Origin: Paenilisteria rustica
GTDB taxonomy: Bacteria; Bacillota; Bacilli; Lactobacillales; Listeriaceae
NCBI RefSeq assembly: GCF_013820765.1
Contig: NZ_JABJVM010000001.1
Coordinates: 62,001 to 126,000, forward strand
Direction: 5' to 3'
DNA length: 64,000 bases
Shown here in pieces: positions 1-7,186 of the stretch (within the stretch, counting starts at the first letter, position 1; each line of letters starts with the position of its first letter). Made by a program: the position numbers and the translations under genes. The notes under the pieces are model-generated. The model saw nothing but the letters and a program-made list of their open reading frames with translations, did not search any database and was not told where the DNA came from.

Positions 1-269
1 ATGCTACTGAAATTCGTGTCATAATAAGCCAAGATGGAGCTTCTGCTCATGCTTCATACGCTATTCCTAAAGGCGTTTTTGTGGATGGGGAAAATAGTGG
101 TGCTGAGACACACGCATTCGAGGATGGGAAAATAGAAAAAGGGAAAGAATATGTACTAGAAGCATGGAGCATTAGTAAAAAAGGTGGGATGGAAAGTTCA
201 AGTGTTTTCTCAAAAGACTCACTAAAAGACAAAGATAGAACCGTTATCCTATACGTCGTTTTCAAATAA
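1..269 (+). CDS. C-terminal end of an unknown protein (partial)
   Basis: The reading frame that begins at base 3 is open from the window edge to the TAA at 267-269, so this is the last 88 or so codons of a gene that starts upstream. The fragment is hydrophilic and rich in Gly, Lys and Glu, with stretches such as GAETHAFEDGKIEKG and no membrane segment. I do not recognise a family. A short in-frame ATG at 81 exists but nothing suggests it is the real start. It converges with the minus-strand PTS operon and the two share a terminator hairpin. Confidence 0.6.
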   Translation, partial: ATEIRVIISQDGASAHASYAIPKGVFVDGENSGAETHAFEDGKIEKGKEYVLEAWSISKKGGMESSSVFSKDSLKDKDRTVILYVVFK

Positions 270-275
270 AAAAAC

Positions 276-316
276 AGGATTCCCCGTTATCGAATAAACG
301 GAGAATCCTATTTTTA
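276..316. terminator. Bidirectional intrinsic terminator
   Basis: Inverted arms AGGATTCCCCGT (276-287) and ACGGAGAATCCT (298-309) pair with one mismatch. A run of T follows on the plus side, and A-rich sequence (270-275) gives a T-run on the minus side. It lies between the convergent ends of the partial gene and the EIID gene. Confidence 0.8.
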
Positions 317-324
317 TATCTAAA

Positions 325-1185
325 TCAAGAACCAGGAACAGCGAAGATTCCAAGTACATAACCTACAATACCGAGTCCGAACAACATGAAGATAATCCAC
401 AGTGCATTGATTTTTTTCTTCAGTAGCCACATACAAGCGAATGTTAGTCCTAATGCAAGAATACCAGGCATTAAGCTATCTAGAATATCTTGTACAGTAG
501 TAACGGTTTTCTTACCTTCTTGGTTCGTTGTAGTAGAGACAACAACTGGAATATCAATATTGGTCCATTTGTTAACCAGTCCACCCATAACGAATAGTCC
601 GAGAATCGAGGCACCTTCTGTTAGTTTCTGGATAACACCACCGGCCATATCGGAAACAACATCGGTTCCTTTACGATATCCGTAGAAAACGCCCCAATAA
701 CGGAATCCAAGACGAACGGCGTTAAAGAGTACGAAGAATAGAAGTGGTCCAAAGATACTACCGGTTGATGCGAATGAAGCACCAAGGGCTGCGAATACTG
801 GACGAATCGTTCCCCAGAAAATTGGATCCCCAACACCGGCAAGTGGCCCCATGAGACCTACTTTAATACCATTGATGGCAGCTTGATCGATTGGAGCGCC
901 ATTTGCTTTTTGCTCCTCCATTGCAGCGGTTACCCCTAAAATTGGAGCTCCCATATAAGGATGTGTATTGAAAAATTCAAGATGGCGTTTAATTGCTTCT
1001 GTGCGTTCTTCGCCTTCATATAAGCGATTGATGATTGGGACAACGGTAAAACAGAATCCCAAAGCTTGCATACGTTCAAAGTTCCATGAACCTTGGAATA
1101 GGTTGGAACGAATAAATACAGACATTAAATCACGTTTTGTCAGCTTTTTCTCGCCAACGGTTACTTTTGCTGTTTCGCTACTCAT
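325..1185 (-). CDS. mpoD: PTS mannose-family transporter subunit EIID
   Basis: 286-residue membrane protein of the mannose/fructose/sorbose PTS family, IID component. With IIC it forms the membrane channel through which the sugar enters and is phosphorylated. The N-terminal LTKRDLMSVFIRSNLFQGSW and NFERMQALGFCFTVVPII segments are typical of IID. A GVGDPIFWGTIRP motif follows near residue 115-128, and hydrophobic helices sit in the C-terminal half. Length fits the family (about 270-300). The ATG is preceded by GGGAGG. It is the last gene of a four-gene operon, 20 bp behind EIIC. The mpo name rests on remembered synteny with the Listeria operon next to manR; the exact sugar is not shown by sequence. 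Confidence 0.9.
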   Translation of the reverse strand: MSSETAKVTVGEKKLTKRDLMSVFIRSNLFQGSWNFERMQALGFCFTVVPIINRLYEGEERTEAIKRHLEFFNTHPYMGAPILGVTAAMEEQKANGAPIDQAAINGIKVGLMGPLAGVGDPIFWGTIRPVFAALGASFASTGSIFGPLLFFVLFNAVRLGFRYWGVFYGYRKGTDVVSDMAGGVIQKLTEGASILGLFVMGGLVNKWTNIDIPVVVSTTTNQEGKKTVTTVQDILDSLMPGILALGLTFACMWLLKKKINALWIIFMLFGLGIVGYVLGIFAVPGS

Positions 1186-1205
1186 AATTTGGTTACCTCC
1201 CTTTT

Positions 1206-2024
1206 TTAGTCGTCTAGGTCGTCATCCAGATCGTTCGCTGGTTTAGACCCACCGCCACCTGCAGCGCCGTACTGGGCAAGTGCTTCTTTTAGATAATATT
1301 TAGGGCTCAATTGGATGTAGACAATAGCTGCTACAAGTCCAAGAACACCAAGTGCTACTAAGTTGAACGTGGTGAAGGCTGCGACTACGAAACCTAGGAA
1401 GAAGAAAGGCATTAAGTATTTCGCTTGCATCATGTTAATAACCATCGCATAACCGACAACAACGATAAAGCCACCGGATACGTTTAGACCGTTAACAAGC
1501 CAATCTGGTATTGCGTTTAGCATATCCGTTACGACACTTGTACCCATTGATAGGGCAACGATTAAGACTGGAATTGCAATCCGCATCGCCTGAAGGAGCA
1601 AGGCCGTGACGTGGAGCATATCTATTCCCCTCAGATTCCCTGTTTCGGCCATTTTATCAGCTGAATGTTGGAAACCGACTGTAATTGTACGAACTAGAAT
1701 CGTTAAAACTTGACCAGCAGCAGCAAGTGGAATCGCAAGTGAGATACCAACGCTGATGTCTTGTCCCCCTGAAATAACTAAGATTGTAGAAATTAATGAT
1801 GCCAAGGCTGTATCAGGTGCAACGGCTGCCCCGATATTCATCCACCCAAGCGCGATCATTTCCAGTGAACCACCTATAATAATACCGGTTGTCATGTCGC
1901 CAAGTACAAGACCTGTAAGCGTACAAGCAATCAACGGACGGTGGGATTGCCACTCATCCAAGATACTCCCCATACCACAGATACAAGCTACAAGGAAGAC
2001 GAGAACTATTTGTATCGGATCCAT
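1206..2024 (-). CDS. mpoC: PTS mannose-family transporter subunit EIIC
   Basis: 272-residue multi-helix membrane protein, IIC component of a mannose-class PTS. The start MDPIQIVLVFLVACICGMGSI and the GLVLGDMTTGIIIGGSLEM segment around residues 38-56 are characteristic of this family. The tail is unusual in being glycine- and aspartate-rich (GGGGSKPANDLDDDLDD). GGGAGG lies 7 bp before the ATG. The gene is separated from EIIB by about 100 bp with no obvious promoter or terminator, so it is probably cotranscribed from the sigma-54 promoter upstream of EIIA. Confidence 0.92.
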   Translation of the reverse strand: MDPIQIVLVFLVACICGMGSILDEWQSHRPLIACTLTGLVLGDMTTGIIIGGSLEMIALGWMNIGAAVAPDTALASLISTILVISGGQDISVGISLAIPLAAAGQVLTILVRTITVGFQHSADKMAETGNLRGIDMLHVTALLLQAMRIAIPVLIVALSMGTSVVTDMLNAIPDWLVNGLNVSGGFIVVVGYAMVINMMQAKYLMPFFFLGFVVAAFTTFNLVALGVLGLVAAIVYIQLSPKYYLKEALAQYGAAGGGGSKPANDLDDDLDD

Positions 2025-2124
2025 ATAAAATTCCCTCCCAATTTTGCTTTCTTAAAATAAAATGAATAGAGCTAAATAAGTGTGTTACCTATTTTAAAAA
2101 AAATGCATACGCTAAAATCACGAA

Positions 2125-2613
2125 TTACATGCCTTCTTTATCTAGCAGTTGAATCATCATTACTTTGTTATCTGCTGCAACTTTACGGATTTCAAGCTCA
2201 ATGCCTTTTTCGTGGAGCGCTCTAAAAGAAGCAACGTCTTTTTCGTCCACAGAAACGGCATTGGTGATTTGTGTTTTACCTTCGCGAAACGCCATTCCAC
2301 CGATGTTCACGCTCTTGATCGGAACGCCAGCTTCAACGAAACGCAATACGTCTGTTGGATTAGTGAAAAGTAGCATAACAGGAGTTGTTTCATATTTAGG
2401 ATTATTGTAGGCACGGATACCTTTTTCAACATCTACTACGTTTGATACAACGCCTGGTGGTGCTACTTGTTTTAGTAGGGTGCTACGAATTTCGTCTTTT
2501 GCAACTTCGTCATTACACACGATAATACGCTCTACCTGTGTTTCTTTTGTCCAAACAGTGGCTACTTGACCGTGAATAAGGCGGTCATCAATTCTTGCTA
2601 AACGGATCTCCAT
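2125..2613 (-). CDS. mpoB: PTS mannose-family transporter subunit EIIB
   Basis: 162-residue cytoplasmic IIB protein that passes phosphate from IIA to the incoming sugar. The N-terminal RIDDRLIHGQVATVW segment carries the family phospho-histidine at His15. Length is standard for separate IIB proteins (about 160). Its ATG overlaps the stop of the EIIA gene by one base (TAATG), suggesting translational coupling. IIA and IIB are separate here, unlike the fused IIAB of enteric bacteria and of the Listeria mpt operon, which favours the mpo-type operon. Confidence 0.93.
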   Translation of the reverse strand: MEIRLARIDDRLIHGQVATVWTKETQVERIIVCNDEVAKDEIRSTLLKQVAPPGVVSNVVDVEKGIRAYNNPKYETTPVMLLFTNPTDVLRFVEAGVPIKSVNIGGMAFREGKTQITNAVSVDEKDVASFRALHEKGIELEIRKVAADNKVMMIQLLDKEGM

Positions 2614-3035
2614 TATAAATCATCCTCCTCGACATTTTTAAGTGATTGTTTTAGTGATTTAACGCCTTCGCTACCAGCTGTAAGGGCAATGTCTCGTAAA
2701 TCTTCTAAACCGCTCACGGCACGCATGGATAGGGTTTCAAGCAACATCGGTATGTTGATTCCTGTTACGACATCCATTTTTTCTTTAGGTAAAGCAATTT
2801 GGCTAGCCGCATTATAGGGGCTGCCGCCAAATAAATCAACCATGAAAAGAACACCCTCAGAAGCATCAATAGCATCCAATTTTTCAGTGAACTTTTGAAT
2901 TAATGTATCTGTGTTTTCCCCTGGAACGAAGGTGATGAACTCCACGTTATCTTGCTTACCAATAATCATTTCTGTTGATTTAAGCAATTCGCGGGCTGCT
3001 TCGCCATGTGTCCCGATAATGATACCTACTGGCAT
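2613..3035 (-). CDS. mpoA: PTS mannose-family transporter subunit EIIA
   Basis: 140-residue cytoplasmic IIA protein that accepts phosphate from HPr. The motif GIIIGTHGEAARELLKS holds the expected phospho-histidine at His10, and LFMVDLFGGSPYNAA (near residue 64-78) is the second conserved block of the fold. First gene of the operon, with AAGGAGG about 6 bp before the ATG and a -24/-12 promoter about 50 bp upstream. In Listeria, as I recall it, such operons help glucose/mannose uptake and sensing through ManR. Confidence 0.93.
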   Translation of the reverse strand: MPVGIIIGTHGEAARELLKSTEMIIGKQDNVEFITFVPGENTDTLIQKFTEKLDAIDASEGVLFMVDLFGGSPYNAASQIALPKEKMDVVTGINIPMLLETLSMRAVSGLEDLRDIALTAGSEGVKSLKQSLKNVEEDDL

Positions 3036-3087
3036 ATTAATTCCTCCTTTTTCTGTTTGTTAGGATGTTGTTATCACCTCATGTATT

Positions 3088-3103
3088 TGCAAGGAGCGTG
3101 CCA
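3088..3103 (-). promoter_or_regulatory. Sigma-54 (-24/-12) promoter of the PTS operon
   Basis: On the minus strand the sequence reads TGGCAC, five bases, then TTGCA, a perfect match to the sigma-54 consensus TGGCAC-N5-TTGCA. It lies about 50 bp upstream of the EIIA start and directly next to manR, which encodes a sigma-54 activator with an intact GAFTGA loop. Sigma-54 itself (rpoN) is not in the window. Confidence 0.93.
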
Positions 3104-3183
3104 ATGTTTTGTATTCGTCGCGCTTGTTGCTTCGTGCGCCTAAATGGGGGCTAACTCATCCTGTTAAGTTATGTATGCTAGTA

Positions 3184-3238
3184 GATTGATACGGTAGGGA
3201 TGCTGAATGATATACTATTGCGTACTAGAATATCAATC
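3184..3238. promoter_or_regulatory. Possible activator site (inverted GATTGATA repeat)
   Basis: GATTGATA at 3184-3191 and its exact inverse TATCAATC at 3231-3238 lie about 85-135 bp upstream of the -24 element, a usual distance for the upstream site of a sigma-54 activator. That ManR binds here is inference; an 8-bp arm pair in AT-rich DNA can occur by chance. Confidence 0.35.
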
Positions 3239-3287
3239 CGTACATACAGTGTTTATTACCCTAATACTATCGCTTAAAAACAATAAA

Positions 3288-3324
3288 CTGCGAAAAAACT
3301 TCATAAACAGGAGTTTTTTCGCAG
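3288..3324 (-). terminator. Intrinsic terminator of manR
   Basis: Perfect 13-bp arms CTGCGAAAAAACT (3288-3300) and AGTTTTTTCGCAG (3312-3324) around an 11-base loop. Reading on the minus strand the stem is followed by TTTATTGTTTTT. It starts 12 bp past the manR stop and insulates manR from the PTS operon. Confidence 0.88.
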
Positions 3325-3335
3325 TAGCCGTTATT

Positions 3336-6146
3336 TTATTCGGTTGTTTGGTGCGTTTTGGTCAAGATATCATAAATATAGTATTGTTCATCATTTGTGA
3401 GAGTTAGCTTCATCGGTTGGAAGCAGGTGAGACTCGCTTCTTGGATGGCTTGGAAAATCGCTGTGTCGATGATTGCTTCACTTGACTCATGGTAGGTGAG
3501 GCTATCTTTTAAAACCATGCGTTCAACGGCGCACCCAACATGGATAAGCAGATTGATTTTGAGTGTGTTTTCCATGGTGTATTGTAGCTGCGTTTCGAGC
3601 ATACTTGCGAATTTCAACAGGCTTGGCAGAATTTTTTTAGGATTGAGATACGTTAGAAATTCGCTGAGGCTGTCTTCAATGACTTCGCGGGCAATCCAGT
3701 TTGTCTCGCTTTTCTTGATGAAAATGTCGCGCTGTTTGACGAGTTGGATGATTTGTTCTTCTCCGTCCTTGGCAAAAAGTCGCTCGATTGGCAGGAACGG
3801 AATCTGGACTTTCGGATCATGGATACCAACAATCATCAGGATATCGTTTTCTTCTTGTAATTGATCGATTTTTTGATTGGCTTCGTGAACACCGATGGGA
3901 ATGACTTTTATATTATCAGTGGTGATCGTTTCTAGAATGTGTTCGATGAAGGTTTGCAGTTTTTCGGCAGTGCCTTCGCCAGTTGCGCAAATGGTGACAA
4001 TCGCGTGTGGCTTGTCGCTGAGCGTAGCTGTAGCCTCGGAATCGTAACCGCCGTAACCACGAAAATCTTTTAGCGAATCGTAAATGCTGTCTAAATCCAT
4101 GTCGAGAATATTGGATTTGCGGACGGCTTCGATGACGGTAGCGGTGGAAACCATGTCGATTGTGCGAACCGGAATACCTGTGCGTTCGGAAATCACGGAG
4201 CCAAAACTAGTGAGTGAACCCATGTCAACAAGAAGTAAGACGCCGCGTCCCATATCGAGTTCCCGCGCGCGCTGGGTAATTTTGTCGAGAACGACTTTGG
4301 GGCTGAGATCAAGTGGCATATCGATACTGTCCACGAGGCCTTCGCCGAGAAGCTTCTTCGCGACATTAACCATACTTGTCGCGCTACTATTTCCATGTGT
4401 CGCAACAAGGACGGCAACACGATTTTCCTCTTGTTCTTTCAGCAACGAACTGATTAGCAAGGTTAAATAAAGGACCTCCATATTAGGCACGCGAATCTGA
4501 AATTCAGCTTCGATTTCTTTCTTCATTTCGCGCGCGATGGCATAGCTTTCCGGCTTATCATTGACGACATTTTCGATATTGGTGTATTTCAGCGGTTTGT
4601 TACTACGCGCTCGCTTGAGGAAAGAGGTGAGGTGTAGACTAAAAGCGAGCAGGAAACGCTCATTCAACTTTTTCCCGAGTTGTTGCTCAATCTTCACTTG
4701 GATATCTTCGGTGAAATTCAGAATATCTTCATTGACGATTTTCAAGATATTTTCGCGGTCGTGAATCGTATTTTTGAATTTATTATAGAAGCTATTGAGG
4801 TGCACATCGATGTCCATCGTGATAAATTTCTTGATATCCTCGTCCTCCACGCCTTGATCCATCAGGATGGACGCTTTGTCTTCAATGATTTTATACAAGT
4901 TGAAATCAGGCTCGTACTCGTCGGAATTGATGAGTTGTTTGCCGCGTTCTGGCATGATCACCGTATATGGATCGAGATATTTCGAGATTTCCTGCAATTC
5001 TTTTCTGCGCCCACTAAAATGGAAGAAACCGTCTTTGATGTTCATCGGTAGCGTTTTAAAGTTAATTAAGATTTCTTCGTCTTTATCAAAACTATTTAAA
5101 AAACCTTGCGCGCAGACGAGCTGAATATTCGATTTCAATTGACCAATATTACCAAAAGTGGTGTTACCAATCAACGCTTTTGCGGCTTCATCTTCAATCC
5201 GTAACGGCTTACTAATGCGGTGCGCTTCGTTTGAAAGTAGGTTCTTCAAGAGATCGACGCGCTCTTTAGCGGTACGTTCTTCCAAGCTTGGTAAGGAAAT
5301 CACAATCGGAATCCGCCGAACAAAAGTGCGTAACAAAGAGGACTCAGGGTCTTCTGTCGTTGCACCAATGATGAGTACGTTCGATTTGCGGCGCCGATCC
5401 GTTTCGCCTAACTTATTAAATGTCCCCGTATCCATCAAGTAGAAAATCATTTCTTGACCTTCTGGTGGGAGACGATGAATTTCATCTAGAAATAAAATAC
5501 CGCCATCTGCTTTTTCGACGAGGCCTTCTTTTTCATTTTCCGCGCCAGTAAAAGCACCTTTCGTATGACCAAAAATGTGAGACATCAGGAGTTGCGGGTT
5601 GTTATAGTAATCCGCACAGTTAAAAATGATGAATGGAGATTGGCTCGATAAGCGTTCGGCGTGTTGGGAATAGCGATACATCAAGTTTGCAAATAACGTT
5701 TTTCCGACGCCAGTTTGCCCAACTATCAACGTGTGCAGACCACTTGGCGGATAGAGTACAGCGGCTTTGGCTTGCTCGACTTGTGTTCGCAAACTGGCGT
5801 CTGACCCGATTAAGTCGTCGAACGGGCTTCTTTGTACCATATTATGACGGAGTATTTTTAGTAATGACTGGCAATTTTTAAATTCTAGTTCGTCATCTGG
5901 CAGCAAGCGCTCGATTTTTTCCTCGATGGCTTGGCGATCAAAATAGCGAACCGGCCGCCCTGCAATCTTGATGATTTTTCCTTGGCGGTGCAGTTCATTG
6001 AGCTCCATACTGACATTGTTTCGTAAAATATCGAGTGCATCTGATACTTCGGTTGCAGTGATGCCTTCATTTTGTTCCAATTGTTGCTTTATATTGTCAT
6101 AGTCGTGTTGCTTTATATACTGATAAATACGCTCTATACGCTTCAT
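3336..6146 (-). CDS. manR: LevR/ManR-type sigma-54-dependent PTS operon activator
   Basis: 936-residue transcription activator of the LevR family. Domains in order: N-terminal winged helix (residues 1-75), AAA+ domain with Walker A GQTGVGKT (about 143-150), the sigma-54 contact loop GAFTGA (about 197-202) and Walker B GGILFLDE, then PRD1 (His near 505 in FSLHLTSF), an EIIA-Man-like domain (His near 584 in LVATHGNSS), an EIIB-like domain with Cys near 720 (VTICATGEGTAEK), and PRD2 (His near 869 in LLIHVGCAVE). PTS phosphorylation of these residues is known to set the activity of the family. A GTG 15 bp upstream is in frame, but GGAGGG fits the ATG at 6146 (MKRIERIYQYI) best. It presumably activates the adjacent PTS operon. 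Confidence 0.93.
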   Translation of the reverse strand: MKRIERIYQYIKQHDYDNIKQQLEQNEGITATEVSDALDILRNNVSMELNELHRQGKIIKIAGRPVRYFDRQAIEEKIERLLPDDELEFKNCQSLLKILRHNMVQRSPFDDLIGSDASLRTQVEQAKAAVLYPPSGLHTLIVGQTGVGKTLFANLMYRYSQHAERLSSQSPFIIFNCADYYNNPQLLMSHIFGHTKGAFTGAENEKEGLVEKADGGILFLDEIHRLPPEGQEMIFYLMDTGTFNKLGETDRRRKSNVLIIGATTEDPESSLLRTFVRRIPIVISLPSLEERTAKERVDLLKNLLSNEAHRISKPLRIEDEAAKALIGNTTFGNIGQLKSNIQLVCAQGFLNSFDKDEEILINFKTLPMNIKDGFFHFSGRRKELQEISKYLDPYTVIMPERGKQLINSDEYEPDFNLYKIIEDKASILMDQGVEDEDIKKFITMDIDVHLNSFYNKFKNTIHDRENILKIVNEDILNFTEDIQVKIEQQLGKKLNERFLLAFSLHLTSFLKRARSNKPLKYTNIENVVNDKPESYAIAREMKKEIEAEFQIRVPNMEVLYLTLLISSLLKEQEENRVAVLVATHGNSSATSMVNVAKKLLGEGLVDSIDMPLDLSPKVVLDKITQRARELDMGRGVLLLVDMGSLTSFGSVISERTGIPVRTIDMVSTATVIEAVRKSNILDMDLDSIYDSLKDFRGYGGYDSEATATLSDKPHAIVTICATGEGTAEKLQTFIEHILETITTDNIKVIPIGVHEANQKIDQLQEENDILMIVGIHDPKVQIPFLPIERLFAKDGEEQIIQLVKQRDIFIKKSETNWIAREVIEDSLSEFLTYLNPKKILPSLLKFASMLETQLQYTMENTLKINLLIHVGCAVERMVLKDSLTYHESSEAIIDTAIFQAIQEASLTCFQPMKLTLTNDEQYYIYDILTKTHQTTE

Positions 6147-6221
6147 TACGTATCCCTCCACTTTCTCTATTGGAAAAATAGTGTATTAATAACTATGATA
6201 CACTAGTGAATTTCTGTATTT

Positions 6222-6258
6222 AGTTTAGCATGCTTTGCTGATTTGTCAAGCGCTTACA
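6222..6258 (-). promoter_or_regulatory. manR promoter with overlapping cre-like site
   Basis: On the minus strand TTGACA (6244-6249), a 16-bp spacer and TAAACT (6222-6227) form a sigma-A promoter about 75 bp upstream of manR. The sequence TGTAAGCGCTTGACA (6244-6258, minus strand) covers the -35 box and resembles a CcpA cre site (TGNAANCGNTNNCA), with two mismatches at its 3' end. CcpA control of manR is inference. Confidence 0.5.
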
Positions 6259-6278
6259 GGTTTTAGAGGTAATCTAAA

Positions 6279-6308
6279 TTGACGAGCGAGGCGTAACTAG
6301 TATAGAAT
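6279..6308 (+). promoter_or_regulatory. Promoter of the azoreductase gene
   Basis: TTGACG (6279-6284), 16-bp spacer, TATAGA (6301-6306), overlapped by TAGAAT with an 18-bp spacer. It lies about 40 bp before the gene start and is divergent from the manR promoter. Confidence 0.55.
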
Positions 6309-6348
6309 AATGAAGAAATAACTAAACAGAAAATGGGGTTGAATTCCT

Positions 6349-6984
6349 TTGACAAAATTATTATTTATTAAAGCATCACCGCTTCCAGATGATGTTTCAC
6401 GCAGTATGGTTGTAGCAAGTGCCTTTTTAGAGAAGTATAAACAAGAAAATCCAGATGACGTGATTGAGCGTGTGGACGTGTATGAGCAAGATATTCCATT
6501 GATTGACGGTGCATTCTTGGCAGCTGGAAATGAGTTGCGCGCGGGTAAAGCTTTCACTGAATTAGACCCTGCAATGCAAGAGCAGTTGACGAAGTTTGAT
6601 GCGTTGACACAACAATTTATGGATGCGGATCGTTATGTGATCGTGTCCCCACTTTGGAATCTGGGTATTCCTCCAATGTTGAAAGCCTATTTTGATACAG
6701 TGGTTGTTGCTGGGAAAACATTCCGCTACACGGCAAATGGTCCAGAAGCGTTATTGAAAAATAAGAAGGCGCTACAAATTCACGGCAGTGGTGGGGTTTA
6801 TTCTACTGGTGAATCGGATCTTGAAACGCATGGTGAGCCTTATATTAACACGATCTTGAATTTCATCGGTGTGGAGACATTGCCGAGCGTGTTTGTAGAA
6901 GGTGTCGATTACGATCCAACGCGTAAAGATGAAATTTTGAACGCGGCGATTGAGGAAAGTGCTCGTCGGATTAGTTTGTTTTAA
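6349..6984 (+). CDS. azoR: FMN-dependent NADH-azoreductase
   Basis: 211-residue flavodoxin-fold oxidoreductase of the AzoR/AcpD family, which reduces azo dyes and quinones with NADH using bound FMN. The motif SPLWNLGIPPMLKAYFDTVV (about residues 103-122) and QIHGSGGVYS (about 143-152) are the conserved FMN-contact regions. Length matches the family (about 200-211). The start is TTG at 6349 (MTKLLFIKASP), with a weak GGGG motif 10 bp upstream; no in-frame ATG lies near. As I recall, a homologue sits next to manR in Listeria. Single-gene unit with its own promoter and terminator. Confidence 0.92.
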   Translation: MTKLLFIKASPLPDDVSRSMVVASAFLEKYKQENPDDVIERVDVYEQDIPLIDGAFLAAGNELRAGKAFTELDPAMQEQLTKFDALTQQFMDADRYVIVSPLWNLGIPPMLKAYFDTVVVAGKTFRYTANGPEALLKNKKALQIHGSGGVYSTGESDLETHGEPYINTILNFIGVETLPSVFVEGVDYDPTRKDEILNAAIEESARRISLF

Positions 6985-6996
6985 TAAGAAATAAGG

Positions 6997-7034
6997 AACT
7001 AGGGATTTGCTTTCGGGCGGGTTCCTAGTTTTTA
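6997..7034 (+). terminator. Terminator of the azoreductase gene
   Basis: Arms AACTAGG (6997-7003) and CCTAGTT (7024-7030), with internal pairing in the loop, followed by TTTT. It starts 13 bp after the stop codon. Confidence 0.75.
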
Positions 7035-7106
7035 CTTTACTTTCTATTATAAAAGTGTAAAATTATCCTTGTGCATAGTGTAACAATATTCTGTAGGTTT
7101 TAAAAG

Positions 7107-7120
7107 TGAGTAATCACTCA
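7107..7120. promoter_or_regulatory. TetR-type operator in front of the activase giant
   Basis: Inverted repeat TGAGT-AATC-ACTCA, 67 bp before the start of the large activase gene. The same palindrome, inside 22 identical base pairs (7101-7122 versus 41353-41374), precedes the TetR-linked ABC exporter operon. A short dyad of this form is typical of TetR-family operators. The pairing with the TetR at 43314 is inference. Confidence 0.65.
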
Positions 7121-7186
7121 TTATTGATTATTTTTGTGATTTCATGAGCAATCAAAATGTTAGCTAGGGGAAGGAATGATGGGGAA

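Noticed and set aside
7157-7186. Earlier ATG of the activase giant
   Set aside because: No ribosome site, and family members begin at the glycine-rich MIHVGLDVGSTT.
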